A stretch of DNA of 64,000 nt, taken from an uncultured Spirochaetales bacterium (GTDB lineage Bacteria; Spirochaetota; Spirochaetia; Sphaerochaetales; Sphaerochaetaceae). The first letter of the stretch is position 1. Each line of letters opens with the position of its first letter. Made by a program: the position numbers and the translations under genes. Positions 45,714 to 53,220 of this stretch are shown here, one piece after another. Under the pieces are notes generated by a model. The model was not told where the DNA came from and did not search any database. It worked only from the letters and a program-made list of their open reading frames with translations. The DNA lies in the NCBI GenBank assembly GCA_944393005.1, contig CALXYO010000002.1, positions 62,001 through 126,000 on the forward strand. Reading direction: 5' to 3'.

Positions 45714-47141
45714 GGTGTGAGATGAATTGCTGAAGAGAAAATGAAATGAAATAAAATATTGTAAATTAAGCAAATATAATTGAGTAATTAAACGATTTTA
45801 TGGTATAATAAATCATGACCGAAAAGGAACGCATCCAGAAGAACACCACCATAAAAGAAACGCTCAAAAAGACCCGTGAGCGTCATTCATCCATGCGTCC
45901 TGTTGTCGTTGAGATGAAGCTTGATCTCAAGTGCCTGAACAAGAGTGAGAGATACAGTCTTTTCCTGTATTTCACCCAGTGCCGCTGGCTTTGCAATTAC
46001 CTCATCTCCCTTGATGCTGATACATTCAAAGCGTTCAATACCAGAGAAAGGAACATCACCTCTCTTGATAAGGATGGCAATACTGTGGAAAGACTTCTCA
46101 CACTGCCTGCCAAATTCATCCAGAGTGTGTATTCTTCCCTCAAGCAGGATATGTCATCACTTGCAGCAAAGAGAAATAAGACAGGAAAGAAGAACGGAAA
46201 ACTTAAATTCAGGTCATCTTATGATTCAATAGAGCTCAACCAGTATGGAAACACACACTGGATATGTTACACAGATGAAGGCAACAAGAATGGTAAATAC
46301 AGGAACACAGTCCATATTGCAGGAATAAAGAGACCGATAAGAGTCTTCGGTATGGAGCAGATTCCATATGGTGCTGAATATGCAAATGCAAAGCTTGTTA
46401 AGAAACCTTCTGGAATATATCTCATGCTCACATGCTATGTTCCAGTGAATGAAGGCAACATGCATTTAGAGAGTAAGCCTGACATCGGTCTTGACTTCGG
46501 CATAAAGACAACAATAACAACTTCTGAAGGAGAGAAGTATGACATATCAGTCCGAGAACAGGGACGCCTTAAAGGATTGCAGAAGAAGCTTGCAAGACAG
46601 AAGAAGGGTTCCGGGGGCTGGTATGCTACAAGGCATCTCATCAGAAGGGAATACGAGAGACTTGCCAATAAGAGAAGAGACAAGGCAAACAAGATATACC
46701 ACGACATCACAAAAGGAAGAAGTCTCATTGTAATGCAGGATGAGAACATAAAAGGTTGGCATAAAGGTTTGTTTGGGAAACAGGTGCAGAACTCCGCACT
46801 GGGTACACTGAAAAGCAAGCTCAAAGACAGCCCCAATGTCATCATCATCGACAGATTCTTTCCGTCTACAAAGATGTGTCCGGAATGTGGGACAATTAAA
46901 GAAGACATCATGCTTTCAGACAGGACATTCGTCTGTGACAATTGCGGTTATACAGAAGACAGAGATATAAAAGCTGCTAAAACAATGCTACTTGCAGGAA
47001 GGCATGAAATGGCCTGCACGTGTATGGAACGTACGCGTACTCTGACCGGAGTGGATGTAAGACGTGACAAGTCTCATGAGACTGTCATGCTTTCTGCTGT
47101 GATGGCAGAAGCTTCCATCCTTTAGGATGGAGGTAGTTCAC
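45681..47141 (+). mobile_element. tnpB-only IS200/IS605-type element inserted in hicA
   Basis: 1461 bp. Left end carries hairpin CTCACTCCTTTTAAGGTGTGAG-type arms (45700-45721; CTCAC/GTGAG and CCTT/AAGG). Right end carries CCATCCTTTAGGATGG (47115-47130) and terminates GTAGTTCAC at 47141. It follows TTTAC (45676-45680), with no target duplication, as expected for single-strand IS605-type transposition. Only tnpB is encoded; no tnpA. The ends are fixed by exact restoration of hicA on removal. Confidence 0.88.
45815..47125 (+). CDS. tnpB: TnpB RNA-guided nuclease of IS605-type element
   Basis: 436 residues. RuvC residues complete: Asp227 in PDIGLDFGIKTT, Glu310 in IVMQDENIKGW, Asp384 in TEDRDIKAAK. 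Zinc ribbon CPECG (355-359) and CDNCG (374-378). The N-terminal part FTQCRWLCNYLI is typical. A start at Met27 would also fit the family. TATAAT lies 5 bp before the ATG. TnpB cuts DNA matching the RNA guide made from the element right end, next to the target-adjacent motif found at the left end (here probably TTTAC). All catalytic residues are present, so it is likely active. Confidence 0.93.
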   Translation: MTEKERIQKNTTIKETLKKTRERHSSMRPVVVEMKLDLKCLNKSERYSLFLYFTQCRWLCNYLISLDADTFKAFNTRERNITSLDKDGNTVERLLTLPAKFIQSVYSSLKQDMSSLAAKRNKTGKKNGKLKFRSSYDSIELNQYGNTHWICYTDEGNKNGKYRNTVHIAGIKRPIRVFGMEQIPYGAEYANAKLVKKPSGIYLMLTCYVPVNEGNMHLESKPDIGLDFGIKTTITTSEGEKYDISVREQGRLKGLQKKLARQKKGSGGWYATRHLIRREYERLANKRRDKANKIYHDITKGRSLIVMQDENIKGWHKGLFGKQVQNSALGTLKSKLKDSPNVIIIDRFFPSTKMCPECGTIKEDIMLSDRTFVCDNCGYTEDRDIKAAKTMLLAGRHEMACTCMERTRTLTGVDVRRDKSHETVMLSAVMAEASIL

Positions 47142-47160
47142 ATTGCTCTTGTACGCAATG
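47000..47160 (+). ncRNA. Predicted omega/reRNA at the tnpB 3' end, approximate bounds
   Basis: TnpB guide RNAs derive from the end of tnpB plus the right end of the element, with the guide taken from flanking DNA. Here the hairpin at 47115-47130 and terminal TTCAC (47137-47141) would form the scaffold end, and the guide would begin at 47142 (ATTGCTCTTGTACGC). Boundaries are inferred. Confidence 0.5.
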
Positions 47161-47182
47161 CTGTCGAAGAGGAGGAAAAGAA

Positions 47183-47572
47183 ATGAAAAAAGATCTTTCT
47201 TATTACATGTCACTTCCTTACAGAATTGAAATCATCAAGGACCCAGAAGAAAACGGTTATGTTGCATTTATTCCCGAACTGAAAGGATGCATTACCACAG
47301 GCTTAACCGAAGAAGATGCTCTGGAAAATCTCAAAGATGCAAAAGAGACATGGCTTTCATCTGCTATCGATAATGAAGACCCGATTCCAGAACCAGATAT
47401 TACAAAAGAATACAGTGGAGAATTCAAGTTGAGGATGCCGAAGTCTCTTCACAGAATTCTAATGTTAAATGCAAGAGAAGAAGGTGTCAGCATGAATCAA
47501 TACTGTGTAATGCTTCTAAGCATGAGCACAGCTCTCAGACAGGATACTTTAAAATCAAATATTTATAAGTGA
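47183..47572 (+). CDS. hicB: HicB antitoxin
   Basis: 129 residues. N-terminal degraded-RNase-H fold YRIEIIKDPEENGYVAFIPE and LKGCITTGLTEEDALENLKDA, then a C-terminal ribbon-helix-helix part FKLRMPKSLHRILMLNARE. Would bind HicA and repress the palindrome at 45437-45458. Its own GAGGAGG ribosome-binding site remains, but the promoter now reaches it only through the inserted element. Its TGA stop uses bases of a second IS end (47569 on). Confidence 0.9.
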   Translation: MKKDLSYYMSLPYRIEIIKDPEENGYVAFIPELKGCITTGLTEEDALENLKDAKETWLSSAIDNEDPIPEPDITKEYSGEFKLRMPKSLHRILMLNAREEGVSMNQYCVMLLSMSTALRQDTLKSNIYK

Positions 47573-47820
47573 ACTGCTCCTGCTCGGTTACGCTTGAAGC
47601 TGAAGCTTCCGCCATCTGAGCATAAAGCATGACAGCCTTATGATACATTTATATCTTATATCCGCTTTGGGCGGAGTGCTCTTGTATTCCGCAAGAATGC
47701 CTGCCAATTGATGCATTCCTGCAAGTGGCAACGCTTTTTGCAACCTTTACATCACGGCCTTCGGTGTACCCGCAACTGTCACAGCTGAATGCATTGTTAG
47801 ATGCAGACAATGATATCCGT
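47569..47820 (-). mobile_element. Decayed 3' end of a second tnpB element
   Basis: Minus strand reads NAFSCDSCGYTEGRDVKVAK, the TnpB zinc ribbon and third RuvC Asp, then runs into a TAA. The same frame continues KAVMLYAQMAEAS, close to the end of the intact TnpB, and the element finishes GAGCAGTTCAC at 47569. The N-terminal two thirds and the left end are gone. Confidence 0.78.
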
Positions 47821-47821
47821 A

Positions 47822-47992
47822 TCAGCGATTCTTCTCATTCAATTTCTCCACTACCGCTTCTTTCCAGGCATTTTCCATTTCTTTGTCGCTGATATGTCTT
47901 TTCACATACCCTTTCAATATGCCTGCAGCATGCAACTCTTCTGACTGTTTTGTTATATCCCGCATAATGATTCTGTTTTCAGTTGAACTCAT
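47822..47992 (-). CDS. Possible 56-residue hypothetical protein
   Basis: Open frame MSSTENRIIMRDITKQSEEL..., charged and helical, ending VVEKLNEKNR. No ribosome-binding site and no family recognised. Immediately upstream of the tnpB remnant; it could be a fragment. Low confidence. Confidence 0.25.
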   Translation of the reverse strand: MSSTENRIIMRDITKQSEELHAAGILKGYVKRHISDKEMENAWKEAVVEKLNEKNR

Positions 47993-48078
47993 ATTTACAC
48001 ATAATCAAAAAGAATAACCGACTGCGCTGAGTATATTCTTCAGAATACTCACTCCCCCAGTAATTTACCAATTTCAAT

Positions 48079-48111
48079 ATAACTGAATTATATAAGTCCT
48101 TCTTCAGTTAT
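48079..48111. repeat. Inverted repeat in gene-free stretch
   Basis: ATAACTGAA (48079-48087) and TTCAGTTAT (48103-48111), loop 15. A second hairpin of TGAGTAT/ATACTCA arms lies near 48035-48060. The stretch 47993-48211 otherwise holds nothing recognisable; these could be remnants of an IS end. Confidence 0.4.
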
Positions 48112-48211
48112 AAACAAGGTATATCTTTAAGTCATAAAGGTCATTCTTGCTCCGGAATACTCAGAAGATGAATATGAGAATCTATAAACCGCAACAAAAC
48201 GGTATGAAAAT

Positions 48212-48244
48212 AAAAACCTTGCAACCACACGGCTACAAGGTTTT
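48212..48244 (-). terminator. Terminator of tRNA-Val
   Basis: Minus-strand AAAACCTTG pairs with CAAGGTTTT, inner GCC/GGT pairing, followed by a T run. It begins about 7 bp past the tRNA. Confidence 0.8.
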
Positions 48245-48250
48245 CTGAGT

Positions 48251-48322
48251 TGGGCGGTATAGGGTTTGAACCTATGACTTCCACCACGTCAAGGTGGCAC
48301 TCTCCCGCTGAGTTAACCGCCC
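48251..48322 (-). tRNA. tRNA-Val(GAC)
   Basis: 72-base cloverleaf. Acceptor GGGCGGT/ACCGCCC with discriminator A; anticodon stem CCACC/GGTGG around loop TTGACGT (anticodon GAC); T arm TAGGTTCAAACCCTA. CCA not encoded. Confidence 0.96.
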
Positions 48323-48408
48323 TCAGCTTTTGTTTGCTTTGCTACATTAGCAGATTAATTTCCTCTTTGCAATAGGTTTTGAAAAGATTCTTGTTTTTAA
48401 TGCAGCTG

Positions 48409-48431
48409 TGAGCCTCTGAAACAGAGGCTCA
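48409..48431 (-). terminator. Strong hairpin after topA
   Basis: TGAGCCTCTG, loop AAA, CAGAGGCTCA, a perfect 10-bp stem 7 bp past the topA stop. No T run follows directly on the minus strand, so termination may be Rho-dependent, or the hairpin may protect the 3' end. Confidence 0.55.
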
Positions 48432-48437
48432 GTGGGA

Positions 48438-51422
48438 TTACTCTGTTTTCTTCTTTATGATTTCAACGGCTTCTTCAAGGGTGAGGCCTTCAGCAGACTT
48501 CTTGTACTTTGATGGAAGGGCAATGTTGTCTGTCCCCCACTTGAGGTAGTAGCCGTAACGGCCGTTTGCAGTTGCAACATCCTTGCCTTCATACTGGCCG
48601 AGAACAACAGGCTGGATGGATTTTATTTCCTCTGCTTTCTCGATTGCCTTAATTGCATCTTCAAGAGAAATACTGCCGGCAGACCTCTGGCTGATGCGGT
48701 AGTTGCCGTCATTCCACTTGAGATAATAGCCGTAACGGCCTGAGACCAGCTGGATATCGCTGCCTTTGTACTGGCCAAGCACACTGGCAGGCTGGTTCGC
48801 TTTCTCAATTTCCTGCACAGCTTCATCAAATGAAATGCTGTCAGCACCCCTGCTCATACGGTAGTTCTTGCCGTTCCACTTCAGGTAGTAGCCGTAACGG
48901 CCGTTATGAAGAGTTATGTTCTGACCATTGTATGATCCGAGAACAGTACCGTCCTTCGCTGCAGATGATGCACCTCTGACAGACGCACCGGCCTGACAGA
49001 GATTCTCAGCCTCGTCCTGCGTCAGAGCCTCGGTATCAGTTCCCTTCGGGATTCTGACAGAAACATCGCCCCATTTCAGATACGGGCCGAACTTTCCTTT
49101 CCTCAGGCTCAGCGACTTTCCTTCATAATCCTCAAAGATCTTCAGATCACTGCCTGCCTTTCTGCTTATCAGGGCAAAAGCATTCTCCGCACTCATATTA
49201 TAGGGAACTCCGTAAACACGGTAGTTTGAATCCTTGTACTTCAGATAGAAACCGAAAGGACCGCTGTTGAGGACAACATCATTGCCCTCCTCATCCTTTG
49301 CCACGACAAGGGGAATAGAGAAAAGATATTCAATCTCGTCAATGCTGTAGTCTTCAGCCTTTTTCTTTCCTTTGGGCACATTGCAGGTTTTATCACCTTT
49401 CTGCCAGTATTCTCCCCTGCTTCCCTTTCTGAGAACTATCTCATTCTCATCGGAGGGAGTCTGCGGAGAAAACGCATTGCTGATAAGAGATGCGATATCA
49501 TCATCACTCATAAGACCCGGAAGCTCGTATGGCGGAATGTTCACAAGAAGAGTTTTGCCATCTTCCTTTTTGAGGTTTGTCTGGATATATGTTCCATAAG
49601 GACCGATCTTTATGCTGTAAGAACACTCACTGCCATCCCCCAGCTTTGCCTTTCCTGTAAAATGAGGGAAAGAAAGAGTCTTGTAATCATCTTCGGATAC
49701 TCTTGCAATGGCAAGCATGTCCTTGAGCCCGACGTGCTCACCATCCCCGTAATAGAACTCATTGAGATAAGTCAGGCTGTCCTCTTCCCCGTTTGAGATT
49801 TTATCAAGTTCATCTTCCATCCTGGAAGTGTAGGAATAGTCGACAAGCTGGCTGAAAGCCTTGTTCATGCAGGCATTCACGGCGAATCCCGTGAAAGTCG
49901 GGATCATGACCCTGTCCTGTTCCTTCACATATCCTCTGTCAAGAAGCGTCGATATGATCGTGGAATAGGTGCTTGGTCTGCCAATGCCCTGTTCCTCAAG
50001 TTTCTTGATGAGACTTGCTTCGTTATAGCGGTTGGGAGGTGTCGTAACATGTTCACTGTTTGTGAGGATGGCATCGTGAAGCTTCTCTCCTTCACTCAGC
50101 ACAGGAAGCCTGACACCCTTGTCATCTTCATCCTTGTCATCGGCATACACTTTCAGATAGCCGGCAAAAAGCACAGATGTTCCGGATGTTGAGAATATAA
50201 AATCGCCATTCTGTATCTTGACTGTGGTGGTGCTCTTTCTGGCATTTGCCATCTGGGTTGCCAGCGTTCTCATCCATATGAGTGTGTAAAGGGCAAGCTC
50301 CTTGCCTTTCAGTCCGGTTGCCTCAGGACGGCGGAATACATCACCCGCCGGGCGGATGGCCTCATGGGCTTCCTGCGCGTTCTTGCTCTTGTTGCGGAAC
50401 TGACGCTCAGAGGGACTGAGGAAGTCCTGTCCGAACTCATTCAGTATTTCGCGGCGTGCGGCCTTTATGCATTCATCGGAAAGGTTAACGCTGTCAGTAC
50501 GCATATAGGTTATGAAGCCGTTCTCGAAAAGATTCTGGGCAAGCCTCATCGTCTCCTTTGAGGAAAGTTTCAGACGGCTGGAAGCTGCCTGCTGAAGGGT
50601 TGAGGTCGTGAAAGGTGCCTGCGGTGATGAAACATTCTCCTTGCATTTAACGCTGATCACTTCATATACAGGATTCTCATTGCACAGTGCGATGATCTTG
50701 TCACCGTCTTCCTTCGAAAGAAGTCTTGCCCGTCTGTTGAACTCGCCTGTTGTGGAATCGAAGTCCTTTCCTGTTGCGATCCTCTCTCCCCATGCGCTTT
50801 CAAGTGTGGCAGAGAATGAAGAGAAATCCGCTTTTATGTCATAATATGAGGTTGCCTTGTGATGCAGACGGTCAAGTTCCTTCTCAACGATGAAACGCAG
50901 ACCGACAGACTGGACACGCCCGCCGGACAGCTTCTTGTTTGAAAGCTTCTTCCACAGGATAGGAGAAACCTCGTAACCGAAAAGACGGTCGATTATCCTT
51001 CTGTCCTCCTGAGCCTTGACAAGGTTCATGTCTATGTCCCTTCCACCTTCCAGCGCGCTCGTTATGGCAGATCGTGTGATCTCATGGAACACCATTCTCC
51101 TGTACGGAACCCGCGGCTTTAAAAGCTGCAGCAGATGCCAGGAAATTGACTCTCCCTCACGATCCTCATCAGTCGCAAGCAGCAGCTCGCTGCTGTCCTT
51201 CAGTTTCTTCCTGAGGTCCTGCACAAGACCTTCCTTGCCCTCGGTTATTTCATATTCGGGCACGAATCCGTGCTCGATATCAATGGCCATGCGGTCCTGT
51301 GGAAGGTCCCGGACATGCCCCTTGCTGGCAACAACAGTGTAATTTGACGGAAGATATTTCTTTATGGTCTGCGCCTTTGTGGGAGACTCTACGATTACAA
51401 GCGATTTCTTCTCCTGACTCAT
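48438..51422 (-). CDS. topA: DNA topoisomerase I with six C-terminal repeat modules
   Basis: 994 residues, longer than the usual 700-870. Toprim VIVESPTKAQTIKKYL and DEDREGESISWHL; active-site Tyr in FITYMRTDSVNLS; GRVQSVGLR and RPSTYSTIISTL of the core. Relaxes negative supercoils. The C-terminal 370 residues hold no CxxC zinc ribbons; they consist of about six copies of a 50-60-residue module with the theme GRYGYYLKWG. Monocistronic. Confidence 0.96.
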   Translation of the reverse strand: MSQEKKSLVIVESPTKAQTIKKYLPSNYTVVASKGHVRDLPQDRMAIDIEHGFVPEYEITEGKEGLVQDLRKKLKDSSELLLATDEDREGESISWHLLQLLKPRVPYRRMVFHEITRSAITSALEGGRDIDMNLVKAQEDRRIIDRLFGYEVSPILWKKLSNKKLSGGRVQSVGLRFIVEKELDRLHHKATSYYDIKADFSSFSATLESAWGERIATGKDFDSTTGEFNRRARLLSKEDGDKIIALCNENPVYEVISVKCKENVSSPQAPFTTSTLQQAASSRLKLSSKETMRLAQNLFENGFITYMRTDSVNLSDECIKAARREILNEFGQDFLSPSERQFRNKSKNAQEAHEAIRPAGDVFRRPEATGLKGKELALYTLIWMRTLATQMANARKSTTTVKIQNGDFIFSTSGTSVLFAGYLKVYADDKDEDDKGVRLPVLSEGEKLHDAILTNSEHVTTPPNRYNEASLIKKLEEQGIGRPSTYSTIISTLLDRGYVKEQDRVMIPTFTGFAVNACMNKAFSQLVDYSYTSRMEDELDKISNGEEDSLTYLNEFYYGDGEHVGLKDMLAIARVSEDDYKTLSFPHFTGKAKLGDGSECSYSIKIGPYGTYIQTNLKKEDGKTLLVNIPPYELPGLMSDDDIASLISNAFSPQTPSDENEIVLRKGSRGEYWQKGDKTCNVPKGKKKAEDYSIDEIEYLFSIPLVVAKDEEGNDVVLNSGPFGFYLKYKDSNYRVYGVPYNMSAENAFALISRKAGSDLKIFEDYEGKSLSLRKGKFGPYLKWGDVSVRIPKGTDTEALTQDEAENLCQAGASVRGASSAAKDGTVLGSYNGQNITLHNGRYGYYLKWNGKNYRMSRGADSISFDEAVQEIEKANQPASVLGQYKGSDIQLVSGRYGYYLKWNDGNYRISQRSAGSISLEDAIKAIEKAEEIKSIQPVVLGQYEGKDVATANGRYGYYLKWGTDNIALPSKYKKSAEGLTLEEAVEIIKKKTE
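48450..49470 (-). repeat. Tandem coding repeats in the topA C-terminus
   Basis: About six modules, each LGxYxGxxIxLxxGRYGYYLKW-like, then a helix of about 15 residues. The last three are near identical at the DNA level around TAGCCGTAACGGCC (48549, 48727, 48889 on the plus strand), spaced about 160-178 bp. Earlier modules (GPFGFYLKYKD, GKFGPYLKWGD, GSRGEYWQKGD) are more diverged. Confidence 0.85.
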
Positions 51423-51535
51423 CTTTAATTCCTTCTCAGATAGAGAAAATATTGGGATGGGAAATGATTTGTCAAGTCAGGAAAAGTCAATTTCAGCCGA
51501 TATATTATCCTTATTACTGTTAGTAATAAACTTTT

Positions 51536-52363
51536 TCAGATTTCACTGACTCTCACCAGCTCGTATGTGAATGGATCATCCTCATTCATCGGATTGCGGA
51601 AAAGCGCCGACTCGACAAGACCAGATCCGCTTGTCTTGTAAACAAGATATACGCCGTCCTCCCGCATTGAGAAATCATAGCTGCTGGTTGTAGTCACCTT
51701 GAAACCGAATGCGCTTGACTGTATCTCCACCGATGCACTTTCCGGCGTTATGGATATGCGGCTGACACGGAAACGTCCCGGTTTGAGTGAACTTGTGTTG
51801 AACCTCTCACAGTTGAGACGGTAGGCAAGTGCAGTCTTTCCATCGTCATCATAATCAATCCAGGGCCAGGTGCTGTCTTCAAGACTCTGGAGAGGGAAGA
51901 TCACAAGTTCGTCATCACCATACGGTATTGAGATTTCCATATACTGACCGTATTTCGGGCTGGTCTTCAGCCGTGCTATATATGTAATCTCCCTGAGACG
52001 GCCTTTATTGTCATCATCAGTCTTGTTCACCCATTTGTACACACCGCTGAAGGAATCGGTCTCGACCTCCACCGCCTCGGCATCAAGGGTATTGTTCTCC
52101 TCATCCCTCGCACCGACAATGATACGGTAGGCACTGTCCTGATCCAGATTTACGGCCGTGTAGGAGAAAGTATCAGCATCAAGACGTGCAAGAAATATGT
52201 CATTTGCATATACATCATAGAAAGAAGCACCCTCAACTTCATTCCATTCCAGATTCATATCATTGACAAGCACCTCTGCCATGAGGTCCAGCCGGCTGGC
52301 ATACAGGGAAAATGGAATAATGATCATGATGAAGACGAGAGACAATTTCCTTGAAGAAAACAT
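51536..52363 (-). CDS. Exported protein of unknown function with fibronectin-III-like N-terminal domain
   Basis: 275 residues. Signal peptide of about 22 residues (LVFIMIIIPFSLYAS). Residues 35-100 look like an FN3 domain (LEWNEVEGASFYDVYANDIF, SAYRIIVGARDEE). The rest is beta-rich and unrecognised. Divergent from a lipoprotein gene 65 bp away. AAGGTG ribosome-binding site. Confidence 0.65.
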   Translation of the reverse strand: MFSSRKLSLVFIMIIIPFSLYASRLDLMAEVLVNDMNLEWNEVEGASFYDVYANDIFLARLDADTFSYTAVNLDQDSAYRIIVGARDEENNTLDAEAVEVETDSFSGVYKWVNKTDDDNKGRLREITYIARLKTSPKYGQYMEISIPYGDDELVIFPLQSLEDSTWPWIDYDDDGKTALAYRLNCERFNTSSLKPGRFRVSRISITPESASVEIQSSAFGFKVTTTSSYDFSMREDGVYLVYKTSGSGLVESALFRNPMNEDDPFTYELVRVSEI

Positions 52364-52428
52364 AACAGCACCTTATAAATCAAAATTTTACACTTGTGTG
52401 TGTTATCACAATTTTATATCTTATGTCT

Positions 52429-53124
52429 ATGAGAAAGATCCTATTTACCGTCATTTCGGCCTGCATCCTCCTCAGCGGATGCACCGTCACAGAGACATTG
52501 ACACTGAACAATGATGAATCAGCTTCCGTCACAGACATTTCAGTAGAACAGTTCTTCATCGATGTCCTCACAGATTTCCAGGAATTCATGCCATCCGGTG
52601 ATGAGAACATAATGGATAAGGCCATCACCAGTTTTGCAGGACAGATTGAGGACACTGACAACGCATACGGCACGCTTTTCGTCAAGAGCGGGGAAAACGA
52701 ATATACAGGTACATTCAATTTCGAGAACATAGCCGAACTCGCCGATGAGCTGGGAGGAATCGATCAGAGCATAATCACACAGACAGAAAACTCTCTTTCC
52801 TTCTACTGCGACATCGACAACTACACCGAGCTTGAAGCGGTCGTTCCGTTCCTTGCGGATCCGAACGTTTCGGTATACCTGGCAAACTACAATGTGGGAT
52901 ACAGCGAGCAGGATTATTATGACATGATGGTCTTCGCAATCGGTGAGCAGGCACCAGAGGCAATCAGCGGCAGCACAATCACATTCAACATCACAGTTCC
53001 GGGCAGGATCACATCGGTTGAAGGTGCTGTGCAGACTGGTGACAACACCATACAGTATTCATTCCCTCTCATCGATTTCCTGCTGCTTTCAAGCCCTCTG
53101 TCTTTCTCTGTGCAGTGGGTCTGA
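52429..53124 (+). CDS. Exported lipoprotein of unknown function
   Basis: 231 residues from MRKILFTVISACILLSGCTV, with lipobox LSGC (Cys18). The mature part TETLTLNNDESASVTDISVE recalls lipoproteins with an LppM-like fold. The carboxyl end is hydrophobic (PLIDFLLLSSPLSFSVQWV). TATATC lies 8 bp upstream of this ATG; an ATG two codons earlier is possible. Confidence 0.72.
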   Translation: MRKILFTVISACILLSGCTVTETLTLNNDESASVTDISVEQFFIDVLTDFQEFMPSGDENIMDKAITSFAGQIEDTDNAYGTLFVKSGENEYTGTFNFENIAELADELGGIDQSIITQTENSLSFYCDIDNYTELEAVVPFLADPNVSVYLANYNVGYSEQDYYDMMVFAIGEQAPEAISGSTITFNITVPGRITSVEGAVQTGDNTIQYSFPLIDFLLLSSPLSFSVQWV

Positions 53125-53167
53125 TCGTTGACAGCATACTTCCTTTAATGCTATTTTCTTAAGCGTT

Positions 53168-53191
53168 GTGTCCTTCTCGTGGGAAGGACAC
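53168..53191 (+). other. Hairpin in the leader of the PpiD-like gene
   Basis: GTGTCCTTC, loop TCGTGG, GAAGGACAC: perfect 9-bp stem, no T run after it. It lies 30 bp before the next start (53221) and could influence mRNA stability or translation. Confidence 0.5.
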
Positions 53192-53220
53192 TGTGCATTT
53201 AATAAAAGGAAGGTCCACAA

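Noticed and set aside
45681..47141. A tnpA transposase within the hicA insertion
   Set aside because: The element has only tnpB; the 134 bp before it and 16 bp after it have no room for tnpA.
48450..49470. CRISPR-like array suggested by repeated TAGCCGTAACGGCC
   Set aside because: The repeats are in frame within topA, encode GRYGYYLKW and have unequal spacing.
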